Shown piece by piece: positions 43,070-51,319 of a DNA stretch of 64,000 bases. The notes under the pieces are model-generated. The model saw only the letters and a list, made by a program, of their open reading frames with translations. It was not told where the DNA came from and made no database searches. Within the stretch, counting starts at the first letter, position 1, and the number at the start of each line of letters is the position of its first letter. A program made the position numbers and the translations under genes. The DNA is from JBGAKG01 sp044224495 (GTDB lineage: Bacteria; Myxococcota_A; Polyangia; Polyangiales; Polyangiaceae), in assembly GCA_044224495.1 (NCBI GenBank), contig JBGAKG010000001.1, positions 186,001 through 250,000 of the forward strand. The letters are read 5' to 3'.

Positions 43070-44194
43070 TCAGGGAACGACTTTGTGGATCACGACCGGG
43101 AGGACGCCGCCGTCGCCGGTGCCGTCCACGACGACCCAGCTCACGAAGCCCGCGTTCGGCTCGTTCGAGACGTAGTGCACGGTCTTCTGCCCGGCCGCGT
43201 AGGGGCTGAGCACGCCGAGGCCAATCGCGTCCGCCGGCGCCGCGACGGTGAGGTTCGTCGTGAACGGGACCGAGCTCTCGCTCGCGAGATCGAGCAGGCC
43301 CGCGTTCTTCACGAGCTCGGGCATCTGTCCGCTCGAGCCGCCATCGGTCACCACCACGATGCCACCGGCCTTGGTGAACGACGCGAGCGCCGCCCCGAAG
43401 CTCGTCCCGAGGCCACCGAGCGTCGCCGCCGGCGCGGACGGCTGGTCGTTGAGGAGGAGGATGTCGGCGTTCTGCAGCGTCGTCGCGATGACGTCGTTCG
43501 CGGTCATCACTTGCGTGAAGACGACGGTGCGGCCCTGCCCCGCCGCCGCGCTCGAGATGACGCCGCGGACGGCGGCGACGGCGTTGGCGTTCGACCACTG
43601 CTCCCACGACCGCACGCGGATCTGGTTCACCGGCGGGAGGAGCGCCGCGTTCCCGAGGACGCGCCGCTGGGACATCGAGGTGATCCCCGAGAAATCGTGG
43701 CCGATCACCACGACGTGGCCGTCGAGCGCACCCTGGCACTGGCCCGCGACGCAGATGAGCGTCGGGCACTGGATGTTGCAGTTGCCGCAGTGGTTCGGGT
43801 CGGTCTGGAGATCGACGCACGTCCCGTTGCAGAGGCTGAGCTTCGGATCACACGAGAGCACGTCGGCGTCGCCAGCGTCGTCGGAGCCGTCGACCGCGCC
43901 GCCGCCGTCGGAGCTCCCGTCGGTGGTGCCGCCGCCGTCCAAAGAGGCGTCGCCCGTGGTCGCGTCACCGCCGGAACCATCGGTCCCCGCGTCGGTCGTG
44001 GCGTCGAAGTGTCCGCCGCCGTCGTCCCCGTTGGGCTCGATGGTGCCGCCGTCGAGCGGCACGCAGCGCTCGCCGTCGAAGGAGAGCCCATCCGGACAGT
44101 CTCCGCCCACGAGCGAGTTGATCGCTCCGCACCCGCTGAGGAGCGCGAGGGTGAACAGCAAGGAGGCCGTACGAGCGCGACGAATGGCGGTCAT
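43070..44194 (-). CDS. Hypothetical lipoprotein with Cys knot, partner of the OmpA protein
   Basis: 374 residues; ATG overlaps the OmpA stop (ATGA). Lipobox LLSGC. 'CPDGLSFDGERCVPLDGG' then a long Asp/Gly/Thr linker (50-115), a Cys motif 'DPNHCGNCNIQCPTLICVAG', and a C-terminal 220-residue alpha/beta domain beginning 'GHVVVIGHDFSGITSM' that resembles a ThuA/DJ-1-like Rossmann core ('GGIVVVTDGGSSGQM'). Surface-exposed; function unknown. Co-translation with the OmpA protein suggests they form a pair. Confidence 0.65.
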   Translation of the reverse strand: MTAIRRARTASLLFTLALLSGCGAINSLVGGDCPDGLSFDGERCVPLDGGTIEPNGDDGGGHFDATTDAGTDGSGGDATTGDASLDGGGTTDGSSDGGGAVDGSDDAGDADVLSCDPKLSLCNGTCVDLQTDPNHCGNCNIQCPTLICVAGQCQGALDGHVVVIGHDFSGITSMSQRRVLGNAALLPPVNQIRVRSWEQWSNANAVAAVRGVISSAAAGQGRTVVFTQVMTANDVIATTLQNADILLLNDQPSAPAATLGGLGTSFGAALASFTKAGGIVVVTDGGSSGQMPELVKNAGLLDLASESSVPFTTNLTVAAPADAIGLGVLSPYAAGQKTVHYVSNEPNAGFVSWVVVDGTGDGGVLPVVIHKVVP

Positions 44195-45537
44195 TGAATT
44201 CCCCCGGGAGCGGTGGAGGTCCGAGTGATGATGAACTCGACGCGCCGGTTCTCGCGGAGTGCATCGGGCGTCGTGGCGATGTTGCGCGGGCGAGAGAAGC
44301 CCCACCCGTGCGTCACGATGCGGGACTCGGCGACACCGAAGGAGACGAGGAGCTTCTTCACCGAAGCCGCGCGGTCGTCCGAGAGTTGCTGGTTCCAGTC
44401 GGCGGGGCCGGTCTGGTCGGTGTGACCTTCGACGTAGACCTCGATGATGTCGAGGTTGTGGTTCAGCATGTCGGCGAGCCGCTTGAGCACCTGGACGCTC
44501 TCGCGGTGAACGCGCGCGCTGTCGGTGTCGAAGTTGATCACGTCGTCGACGAAGATGCGGTCGCCGATGACCTCGACGCCGTCCTTCGGGGGCGGACAGC
44601 CGTTGATCTTCGGATCGCTGCTCGGCGCGCCGACCAGGTCGGGGCACGCGTCGACGTCGTCGGGGATGCCGTCGTGGTCGCGGTCGGCGGGGCAACCGTT
44701 CGTCTTGGGGTCCGGCGTGCGGGCGCCTGCGTCGGCAGGGCACGCGTCGTCGACGTCGGGGATGCCGTCGTCGTCGTGATCGACCGGCGGACAGCCGTTC
44801 GTCGTCACGTCGCGCGTCCGGATGCCGGGCACGGTGGGACAGGCGTCCTCGGCGTCCACGACGTTGTCGCGATCGCGATCGCGGATGGGGCAGCCGTTCG
44901 TGCGCGGATCCGAGGTGCGCGGACCGGGCTCGGTCGGGCATGCGTCTTCGGTGTCGACGATCCCGTCGTGGTCGAGGTCTTCGAGGGCAATCGTCGGTGC
45001 GCCGAGCGAGATCGCGATGCCGGCGACGAAGACATGAGCGTCCTCGGGAGCCAAGCCGCCATCGGGCTCGTAGACGTGGAGGTAGCCGGCGAACGGACCG
45101 ACGTCGAAGCGCCCGTGTCCGACGCGGAAGTCCCAGCCGAGCTCGCCGTCGAACGTGAAGCGGACGCGGTCGCCCGTCACGCCGGCGCCGGCGTGGCCGC
45201 CGATCCAAGGTCCGGCGGGCGTGCGCCCGAAGAATCGGAAGCGTGCGCCACCCATCGCGGTGACGAGAGTGCCCACGCCCTTCGTCGAGTAGCCCGCGCG
45301 GCCCTCGCCCGGGGCGAGGAGGATGCCGCCGACCTCGGCCTCGAGCCCGAGCCGGCGGCCGAGCGGGATCTCGAGGGCAGCGAACCCGCCCCCGCCGGGA
45401 CCGAACTCCGAAGCCTGCGGTCCGAGCGCGGCACCCGCGCCGACGAGCGCGCCGTGTGCGCGCGCGGGCTCGGCGCCGGCGGACGCCGTCAGCGAGACGA
45501 GAGCGACGAGGATCGAGACGGACGTGACGGTGCGCAT
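44191..45537 (-). CDS. OmpA-family outer-membrane protein with thrombospondin type 3 repeats
   Basis: 448 residues from ATG 45537. Signal peptide ends 'SLTASAGA'. A beta-barrel-like N-terminal domain (30-200) is followed by four Ca-binding type 3 repeats of the form 'DHDGIVDTEDACPTEPG' and 'DDDGIPDVDDACPADAG' (about 205-325). The C-terminal OmpA peptidoglycan-binding domain has 'DDVINFDTDSARVH', 'VEGHTDQTGPADWNQQLSDD' and 'RRVEFIITR'. It links outer membrane to peptidoglycan. It has a sigma-54-like promoter and lies downstream of the flagellar flgG-csrAW operon, so it may stabilise the wall near flagella (inference). Confidence 0.88.
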   Translation of the reverse strand: MRTVTSVSILVALVSLTASAGAEPARAHGALVGAGAALGPQASEFGPGGGGFAALEIPLGRRLGLEAEVGGILLAPGEGRAGYSTKGVGTLVTAMGGARFRFFGRTPAGPWIGGHAGAGVTGDRVRFTFDGELGWDFRVGHGRFDVGPFAGYLHVYEPDGGLAPEDAHVFVAGIAISLGAPTIALEDLDHDGIVDTEDACPTEPGPRTSDPRTNGCPIRDRDRDNVVDAEDACPTVPGIRTRDVTTNGCPPVDHDDDGIPDVDDACPADAGARTPDPKTNGCPADRDHDGIPDDVDACPDLVGAPSSDPKINGCPPPKDGVEVIGDRIFVDDVINFDTDSARVHRESVQVLKRLADMLNHNLDIIEVYVEGHTDQTGPADWNQQLSDDRAASVKKLLVSFGVAESRIVTHGWGFSRPRNIATTPDALRENRRVEFIITRTSTAPGGIQ

Positions 45538-45550
45538 GATGCAAGGAAAC

Positions 45551-45566
45551 TGCATGCTTCGTGCCG
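45551..45566 (-). promoter_or_regulatory. Sigma-54 promoter of the OmpA gene
   Basis: On the minus strand CGGCACGAAGCATGCA, two mismatches to TGGCACG-N4-TTGCA and exact GG-N10-GC spacing. The -12 C (45552) is 15 bases before the ATG, predicting a leader of about three bases. Confidence 0.6.
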
Positions 45567-45643
45567 CACGTGTCGTCGCGCAATTGGCACGGTCGAGCGT
45601 GTCAGTCTGACGAACGCCGAGGGACCCGCGCGCGCTCATCGTT

Positions 45644-46261
45644 TCAACCTGCAGCGGCGAGCGGAGCATCGCTCTCCACGATCTCCACGACGAGCTCCGT
45701 CGCGGAGTAGACCGCGTGGTCGAGGACGACCTGCGCGGCGCGGAAGGACTCCATGTCGATCACGAGCGGCGCGAGCACGTTCGCGATCATCCCGCCATCG
45801 GGCGTGTCGGCGACGACGATGAGCGTCGACGGATCGATCACGGTGAGGTTCACGCGCGACGCGAGCTCGCGCGGCGAAGGCAGCGGGACGCCGAGGCGCA
45901 GCATCGTCCCGTCGATGACGGGGAGCGTGACGTCGGGCGCGTCCAGGCACTGGAGCCAGCCGAAGCCGGGCTCCTTCGACGCGAGGAGCACGAACCGCTT
46001 GCACTCGGGCAGCCCGAGGAGCCCGGCGCCGAACACGATCTCGCGCCCGCCATCGACCTCGAGCTTGCCGAGGCGAGAGTCGACGCGCATCGAGCGATTC
46101 GCCTCTTTGACGCGGTCGAACACCTCGCCGCGCAGCACGCTGACCCCTTGCGGGGCGCTGATCCCGATCCGGACACCGTTGCGCCCGACGGCGACGATGG
46201 TGATCTCGATCCCGCCTCCGACGACGATCCGCTGCCCTTCGCGACGCGCCAGAATCAGCAT
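45644..46261 (-). CDS. CsrA-FliW fusion protein
   Basis: 205 residues in one frame. Residues 1-58 are CsrA: 'MLILARREGQRIVVGGGIEI', 'RIGISAPQGVSVLRGEVFDR', with the RNA-contact residues Leu4, Arg7 and the Arg of 'VSVLRGE' kept. Residues 62-190 are FliW: 'RLGKLEVDGGREIVFGAGLL', 'GFGWLQCLDAPDVTLPVID', 'NVLAPLVIDMESFRAAQVVL'. In bacteria with separate genes FliW binds either flagellin or CsrA, and free CsrA blocks flagellin translation. Here both are one chain with almost no linker, downstream of flgL. Flagellin binding would have to act within the molecule or dimer. Confidence 0.92.
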   Translation of the reverse strand: MLILARREGQRIVVGGGIEITIVAVGRNGVRIGISAPQGVSVLRGEVFDRVKEANRSMRVDSRLGKLEVDGGREIVFGAGLLGLPECKRFVLLASKEPGFGWLQCLDAPDVTLPVIDGTMLRLGVPLPSPRELASRVNLTVIDPSTLIVVADTPDGGMIANVLAPLVIDMESFRAAQVVLDHAVYSATELVVEIVESDAPLAAAG

Positions 46262-46262
46262 C

Positions 46263-47141
46263 TCACCCTGCCTTCATTCCGCCGAGTTGGAGAAGCTGCC
46301 GCGCGATCTCGATCGCGCGCTCGTAGTCACCGCGCGCGGTGGTGAGATCGCTGTACGCGGAGGCGACGTCGGCGTCGGCGAGCGACGAACGCGCCTTCTG
46401 GAGCGACAGGGTCACGGAGTCCATCACGTCGGTCGCGCTGTGGAGCTCGCCGGCCCGAGAGCCCGCGTCGACGCGCGCGCGCGTGATCTGGCGCTCGATC
46501 GAATCGGCATCGGCGATCCCTTGTTGGACCGCCGCGACGTTGTTGGTGCGGAGGGCGTTCGCGAACGTCGCCAGCGCGGCGAACGGGTCGATGCCACCTT
46601 GGACGGTGAACGCCTGGGCGCCACTCGCGTTCGAGCGGAGCGTGATGTTGGGAGAGAGCTCCACCATCCGCGGATCGTCGTCCCCGACGAAGTTCGCGTT
46701 GACGTCGAACGGCTCGACTTGCGTCTTGCTGCCGCCGAACAGGTAGCCGGTGGCGCCCTTGGTGTTGGCGAGCCCGAGGAGACGAGCGCGCAGGCCGTCG
46801 ACTTCGTTCGCGGCGTCCTTGCGCGTCTGCGCGTCGACCGCACCGTTCGCCATCGCGACCGCGATCTCCCGCATCCGCATCGCGAGGTCGGAGCCCGCGG
46901 CGAGCGTGGTCTCGGCGAGATCGAGCTCGTCCGCGGCGCGCCCTGCCGTCGTACTGCGTGCGCTCACGCTCGCGAGCTGCGCGTCGATCCGAGAGACCTG
47001 CGCGAAGCCGGACGCGTCGTCGGAGGGAGCGTTGATGCGGAGCCCGCTCGACGCGATCGTGGATGCCTTCTGCAGCCGACTCGTCGTCGCGCTCGTCGTG
47101 GCGAGCGCCCCGGCGATCTTCATGACCTCGGTGATTCTCAT
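46263..47141 (-). CDS. flgL: Hook-filament junction protein FlgL (HAP3)
   Basis: 292 residues; ATG overlaps the flgK stop. 'LQKASTIASSGLRINAPSDD' at the N-terminus and 'SYERAIEIARQLLQLG'-type C-terminal helix ('LTTARGDYERAIEIARQLL') are flagellin-like D0 segments, while 'GLANTKGATGYLFGGSKTQV' is the FlgL mark. It joins the hook-associated FlgK to the first flagellin. csrA-fliW follows after one base. Confidence 0.93.
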   Translation of the reverse strand: MRITEVMKIAGALATTSATTSRLQKASTIASSGLRINAPSDDASGFAQVSRIDAQLASVSARSTTAGRAADELDLAETTLAAGSDLAMRMREIAVAMANGAVDAQTRKDAANEVDGLRARLLGLANTKGATGYLFGGSKTQVEPFDVNANFVGDDDPRMVELSPNITLRSNASGAQAFTVQGGIDPFAALATFANALRTNNVAAVQQGIADADSIERQITRARVDAGSRAGELHSATDVMDSVTLSLQKARSSLADADVASAYSDLTTARGDYERAIEIARQLLQLGGMKAG

Positions 47142-48502
47142 CGGACCATCCCCATCAGCGAATCGAGGAGCGAGTCGGTGACCTTCATCACCTGGATCGA
47201 CGACTCGTAGGCGCGCTGGTAGCGCGTGAGGTCGATCATCTCCTCGTCGACGTTCACGCCTTCGTACGAGTCCCGCATCGTCTTCGCCTGCGCCACCGTG
47301 GAGTCGCGGAGGGATGCCTCGTCGTCGGCGGACGCCTTCGCCGTGCCGACGGACGAGACGAGCGCGGCGACGCGCCCGGCGGGCGTGTCGTTGCCGAGGG
47401 GCTTGCCCTGGAGTTGGAGGAGCGCGAGCGCGTTGGCGTTGCCGCCGGGGAGCGTGTTCGCAGTCGCCGACGCGGCGATCCGATCGGGTTGCCCTGCGAC
47501 GGCCGGGTCCACCTTCATCGCGTAGGCCGCCCCCGCGACCTGCCCCGCAGGCGCGAAGAGGTTGCGACCGCTGACGGCGTCCAGACCGAAGCCGGCGGAG
47601 TGCACCGTGTTCACGGCGCTCCCGAGATCGAACGCGAACTGATCGAGGTCGTTCTGCGTCTTCACGAGGTCGACGTCGCGCGCCTCGCGGATGCCGCCGA
47701 GCTGCCCGTTTCCGGAGCCGAGCTGGACCACGTTCGCGACGCCGCCGCCGTTCCGGAGCGTGACCTGCAACGCGCCGGCTTGATCGAGGTTCACGTCGAG
47801 GGACGAAGCCGTCGAGCCGTCGACGAGCGTGCCGCCGGCGCCGAACAGCGTGAAGTGGCCCTTGTCGTCCTCGATCGCGTGCCCGCCGACGCGCGTCGCC
47901 ACCTCGTCCACGAGGCGGTCGCGCTCGTCGCGGAGCGCCGACGCGTCGTCGCCGAGTCCGTGCGCCTGTTCGATTTTGTTGCTGAGCTCGGCGATCCGCC
48001 CGAGGCGCTCGTTCACCTCGCCCGCGACCGACTGCGCCTGACCGAGGAGGTCGGCGCGCTGTTGCTGGATCGACGCGGCGGTGCCGGAGATGGCGCTCGC
48101 GAGCGCGTTCGCCTTCGCCAGCACCTGCGAGCGAGCGGACGTGTCGCTCGGGGTGGCGACCACGCCTTGGAGCGCACCGAAGAAGTCGTTCAGCCGATCG
48201 CCGATCGAGCCGCTCCCCGGCGCGACGATGCTCTGGAGCGTGCCGAGGGCACTGCTCCGCGCCGACGCGGCTCCTTGGCGCCCGGTCTCCACCGTCACTC
48301 GGTCGTGCGAGAAGCGCTCGCGCGCCGACTTCACGCCCGTGAACCGCGCGCCGAGGCTCCCCGCGATCGTCTCGATCTGCGTGACGCGCTTGACGTAGCC
48401 CGGCATCGACGCGTTGCTGACGTTTTCGCCCGCCACCGAGAGGCCCGCCGTCTGCGTGGTCAGTGCGCCTTGGGTGATGGAGAGGATGCCGAAGAGGGAC
48501 AT
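47138..48502 (-). CDS. flgK: Hook-filament junction protein FlgK (HAP1)
   Basis: 454 residues. N-terminal 'SLFGILSITQGALTTQTAGL' and 'VAGENVSNASMPGYVKRVTQ' is the FlgK/FlgG rod-hook motif; 'DFFGALQGVVATPSDTSARS' and the C-terminal 'VNVDEEMIDLTRYQRAYESS' close the D0 domain. Length is at the lower end for the family. It stacks on the hook below FlgL. It is separated from flgN by one base. Confidence 0.94.
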   Translation of the reverse strand: MSLFGILSITQGALTTQTAGLSVAGENVSNASMPGYVKRVTQIETIAGSLGARFTGVKSARERFSHDRVTVETGRQGAASARSSALGTLQSIVAPGSGSIGDRLNDFFGALQGVVATPSDTSARSQVLAKANALASAISGTAASIQQQRADLLGQAQSVAGEVNERLGRIAELSNKIEQAHGLGDDASALRDERDRLVDEVATRVGGHAIEDDKGHFTLFGAGGTLVDGSTASSLDVNLDQAGALQVTLRNGGGVANVVQLGSGNGQLGGIREARDVDLVKTQNDLDQFAFDLGSAVNTVHSAGFGLDAVSGRNLFAPAGQVAGAAYAMKVDPAVAGQPDRIAASATANTLPGGNANALALLQLQGKPLGNDTPAGRVAALVSSVGTAKASADDEASLRDSTVAQAKTMRDSYEGVNVDEEMIDLTRYQRAYESSIQVMKVTDSLLDSLMGMVR

Positions 48503-48503
48503 G

Positions 48504-48863
48504 TCAGCCTCGGACGTCGATGGTCGCCCCGGGGGGCAGGGTCGGTTTGCCGCGGCCGTAGCCGGGCGCGATCGCTCCGGCGGCGAGGAGCGCGTCGTGG
48601 ACGAACTCGCGCGCGTAGATGAGCATCCGCAGGTTCTTGTGCTGCTGCTGAACGAGCTCGGCGAAGCGCGCCGTGTACTCCGGGTGGCGCTTCAAGCCGC
48701 TGGCGGCGAGCGCGGCCACGCAGGCCTCTTTCTTCTCCGCCGCGGCGAGGACGCCCGCGGCGTCCATCGCGCGGAGGGCGGTGACCTCCTCCTCGAGCAC
48801 CTCGGCCAGCCGATCGAGCGCGACGGCGCACGGATGGCGCGGGGCGGCGGGGTCGGGGCTCAT
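48504..48863 (-). CDS. flgN: FlgN-like export chaperone
   Basis: 119 residues, ATG overlapping the flgM stop. Helical: 'ALDRLAEVLEEEVTALRAMD', 'KKEACVAALAASG', 'LVQQQHKNLRMLIYAREFVH'. The FlgN family is recognised mainly by helix pattern and its place between flgM and flgK, whose products it is known to chaperone. The C-terminal 20 residues are Gly/Pro-rich. Confidence 0.78.
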   Translation of the reverse strand: MSPDPAAPRHPCAVALDRLAEVLEEEVTALRAMDAAGVLAAAEKKEACVAALAASGLKRHPEYTARFAELVQQQHKNLRMLIYAREFVHDALLAAGAIAPGYGRGKPTLPPGATIDVRG

Positions 48864-49144
48864 CCGCCCGTCTCCACGATCTTCTTGGCGACCGCGCGGC
48901 TGTCGACGCGGAACGAGCCGTTGGCGACCGCTTCGCGGAGCCGCTCGACGCGCGCATCGTCACCCTTGGCCGCGTCCGCCAGGCGGCGCGCTTCGGGGGA
49001 GACCGTCACCGTGACGGGAGCGGAGCTCCCTGCAGGCGTACCGGTTTCCTCGGCCTTCGTCGGTCCGTTCGCCGCGGAAGTCCCGTTCGTCTTGGTTCCG
49101 TTCAGGTTCGCGGGGCTGTTTCGGTAGGCATCGGCAATACGCAT
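48860..49144 (-). CDS. flgM: Anti-sigma-28 factor FlgM
   Basis: 94 residues. The N-terminal half is disordered Thr/Asn/Gly-rich; the C-terminal half 'VTVTVSPEARRLADAAKGDD' and 'RVERLREAVANGSFRVDSRA' is the sigma-binding FlgM motif. It holds a FliA-type sigma factor inactive until exported through a finished hook. Its presence supports sigma-28 control of flagellin. Confidence 0.88.
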   Translation of the reverse strand: MRIADAYRNSPANLNGTKTNGTSAANGPTKAEETGTPAGSSAPVTVTVSPEARRLADAAKGDDARVERLREAVANGSFRVDSRAVAKKIVETGG

Positions 49145-49168
49145 GTTGACCTTCGGTACGGCAGAATT

Positions 49169-49507
49169 TCACTGACCTTTAGGAGAAATCTTCTCGGCCG
49201 CTTGGGCCTGATCGAGGACGCGCTGGATGGACTGGGCGAGACCGAGCCCACCGCCCTCCGAGATGCCCGTCGCGAGCGCGTCGAGGGCCATCCCGGCGTA
49301 GCCGGTGCCGTCGTTCATTCCGAGCGCGTGCGAGCTCTGCAGGATCTGGTGGATGAACACGGCCTCGAAGTCCTTCGCGACGCGCGCCGTGGAGCGGGGG
49401 TCCTCGGGGTGAGGAGCGTGACGCGCGTCACGAGCTTCCTTCATTGCAAGCGCCGTGCTCGCGTCGGCGGCGCCCGTCGTGACGGGGACGATGGTCGAGG
49501 CGCTCAT
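49169..49507 (-). CDS. flgJ: FlgJ-type rod-binding protein without muramidase domain
   Basis: 112 residues, ATG overlapping the flgI stop. 'VAKDFEAVFIHQILQSSHAL' and 'GYAGMALDALATGISEGGGL' form the rod-capping N-terminal domain of FlgJ. The C-terminal peptidoglycan hydrolase found in enteric FlgJ is absent, as in many other phyla, so a separate enzyme must open the wall. Confidence 0.88.
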   Translation of the reverse strand: MSASTIVPVTTGAADASTALAMKEARDARHAPHPEDPRSTARVAKDFEAVFIHQILQSSHALGMNDGTGYAGMALDALATGISEGGGLGLAQSIQRVLDQAQAAEKISPKGQ

Positions 49508-50607
49508 TGGACCACCACCTCCGCCTCGAGCACGCCGGCAGCTTTGAGCCCTTGGAGCACGCTGGCGAGCTCGCGGGGTGAAAGCCCGAGGGTCGAGAGC
49601 GCGCTCGCGACGTCGTTGAGCGTGGCCTGCGCGGGGACGTAGTGAATCGAGGGGTCTCCGTCCTTCGCATCCACGTGGCTGTTGGGGACGACCGCGGTCG
49701 TGCCGGCGCCGAAGGGCGCGGTCGGTTGCGACACTTGAGCCTGTTCCTTGACGACGACCGTCAACGCACCGTGCACGATGGCTGACGGCGCCAACCGGAC
49801 GTCACCTCCGGCGACGATCGTCCCGGTGCGCTCGTTGATGACGACGCGGGCGATGCGCACGGGAGCGACCTCGACCTCTTCGAGCGTGGCGACCAGCTCG
49901 ACCGTGCGGTTCTTGAACGTGTCGGGCACCTTCACCGACACCGAACCACCGTCGTCCGCGGTCGCGGGCTCGCCGCCGAGCTTCTGGTTGATCGCATCCT
50001 TGATCCGCGAGGCGGTCGTGAAGCCCGGGACGCGGAGCTCGAACCGGAGCACGCCGCCTTCGACGATGTTCGTGGGGATCTCGCGCTCGACGAGCGCGCC
50101 GCCCGGCATCCGCGCGACGGTCGTGGCGCCTTGCCGAACGCCGCTCCCGGAGGAGCCACGGGCCTCGAAGCCGCCGACGAGGACCGGCCCCTGCGCGACG
50201 GCGTAGGGCCGTTGGTCGGCGCCCTTGAGGACGGTCTGGACGAGCACGCCGCCGGAGAGCGAGCGCGCGTTGCCGATCGAGGAGATGGTGACGTCGAGCT
50301 TCGAGCCCTGCTTCGCGAACGCCGGGATGGTCGCGGTCACGAGCACCGCCGCGACGTTGCGGAGGCGGAGCGCGCCGGGGTCGACCTGGATCCCGAGGCG
50401 GCGCAGGAGGGAGAGCACCGTCTGCTGCGTGAAGGGGACGCTGACGTCGTCGCCCGTGCCGGAGAGGCCCGTGACGATGCCGTAACCGATGAGCTGGTTG
50501 TCGCGGGCACCGACGACGTCGGCGAGATCGCGCAGTCGATCGGCGCGGGCGGGTGCGGCGAGGGCGAGGACGAGGAGGCAGACGACGAGCTGGACGAAAC
50601 GCTTCAT
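49504..50607 (-). CDS. flgI: Flagellar P-ring protein FlgI
   Basis: 367 residues with a Sec signal peptide ending 'LAAPARA'. 'DRLRDLADVVGARDNQLIGY', 'GIVTGLSGTGDD' and 'VAAVLVTATIPAFAKQGSKL' are typical, as is 'VVINERTGTIVAGGDVRLAP'. It forms the periplasmic ring around the rod, so the cell has an outer membrane and a Gram-negative type motor. Full length. Confidence 0.96.
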   Translation of the reverse strand: MKRFVQLVVCLLVLALAAPARADRLRDLADVVGARDNQLIGYGIVTGLSGTGDDVSVPFTQQTVLSLLRRLGIQVDPGALRLRNVAAVLVTATIPAFAKQGSKLDVTISSIGNARSLSGGVLVQTVLKGADQRPYAVAQGPVLVGGFEARGSSGSGVRQGATTVARMPGGALVEREIPTNIVEGGVLRFELRVPGFTTASRIKDAINQKLGGEPATADDGGSVSVKVPDTFKNRTVELVATLEEVEVAPVRIARVVINERTGTIVAGGDVRLAPSAIVHGALTVVVKEQAQVSQPTAPFGAGTTAVVPNSHVDAKDGDPSIHYVPAQATLNDVASALSTLGLSPRELASVLQGLKAAGVLEAEVVVQ

Positions 50608-50620
50608 GGGGCTCGGGGCG

Positions 50621-51319
50621 TTAGAACGGGTTGAGAGCGTCGAGCAGGCGGAGCAGCCAGCCCTTGCGCTGTTGATCGGTGACGTCGCCGCGACCGGTGA
50701 ACTCGATCTGCGCGTCGGCGATGCGCGACGATGCGATCGTGTTGTCCTGGCCGATGTCGTTCGGGCGGAGGACGCCCGAGACGTACAGGTGGTACTCCTC
50801 GTTGTTGATGAGCACGGTCTTCGTGCCTTCGACGAAGAGGTCGCCGTTGGGCATCGCGCGCGCGACGCGGACGGCGATGTTGCCGCTGAGCTGGCCCTTG
50901 CGGGCCGTGTTGCCGGCGCCGTCGAAGGTGGACTTCGACGCGATGTCGAGCAGCTTCGAGGGGTCGATCGACGGGTAGGCCTTCTGGATCGCCGAGGTCA
51001 GGCCGAAGAGCCCGTTCGCGCCCATGCTCATCGACGAGTCGCGGTTGAGCTTGGTGGTCGCGCCGCCCTGGGCGTCGGCGTTCTCGTCGATCCGGATCAC
51101 GACGACGTCGCCGACGCGCAGCGCGCGGGTGTCCTCGAGGTAGCCCCCCGAAGACTCGCTGAAGAGCGAGCCGGCGGCGGCGTGCTTGGTCGGATCGCGC
51201 TGGTCGTAGGCGCCGGGGGTGTACTCGCGCTGCTTGGGCGCGAGCGGCCCGGTCGCGCCGACGCTGGCACAGCCGTTCGTGGCGAGGACGAGGAGCGCGG
51301 CGACGACGAGCTTCTTCAC
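50621..51319 (-). CDS. flgH: Flagellar L-ring protein FlgH
   Basis: 232 residues, GTG start overlapping the flgA stop. A lipoprotein signal ends 'ATNGC'. 'LRVGDVVVIRIDENADAQGG', 'LSGNIAVRVARAMPNGDLFV', 'EGTKTVLINNEEYHLYVSGV' and 'LRPNDIGQDNTIASSRIADA' are the family core. It forms the outer-membrane ring. Confidence 0.96.
   Translation of the reverse strand: MKKLVVAALLVLATNGCASVGATGPLAPKQREYTPGAYDQRDPTKHAAAGSLFSESSGGYLEDTRALRVGDVVVIRIDENADAQGGATTKLNRDSSMSMGANGLFGLTSAIQKAYPSIDPSKLLDIASKSTFDGAGNTARKGQLSGNIAVRVARAMPNGDLFVEGTKTVLINNEEYHLYVSGVLRPNDIGQDNTIASSRIADAQIEFTGRGDVTDQQRKGWLLRLLDALNPF

Noticed and set aside
49169..49507. FlgJ considered as truncated
   Set aside because: The rod-binding domain is complete and single-domain FlgJ proteins are normal outside gamma- and beta-proteobacteria.
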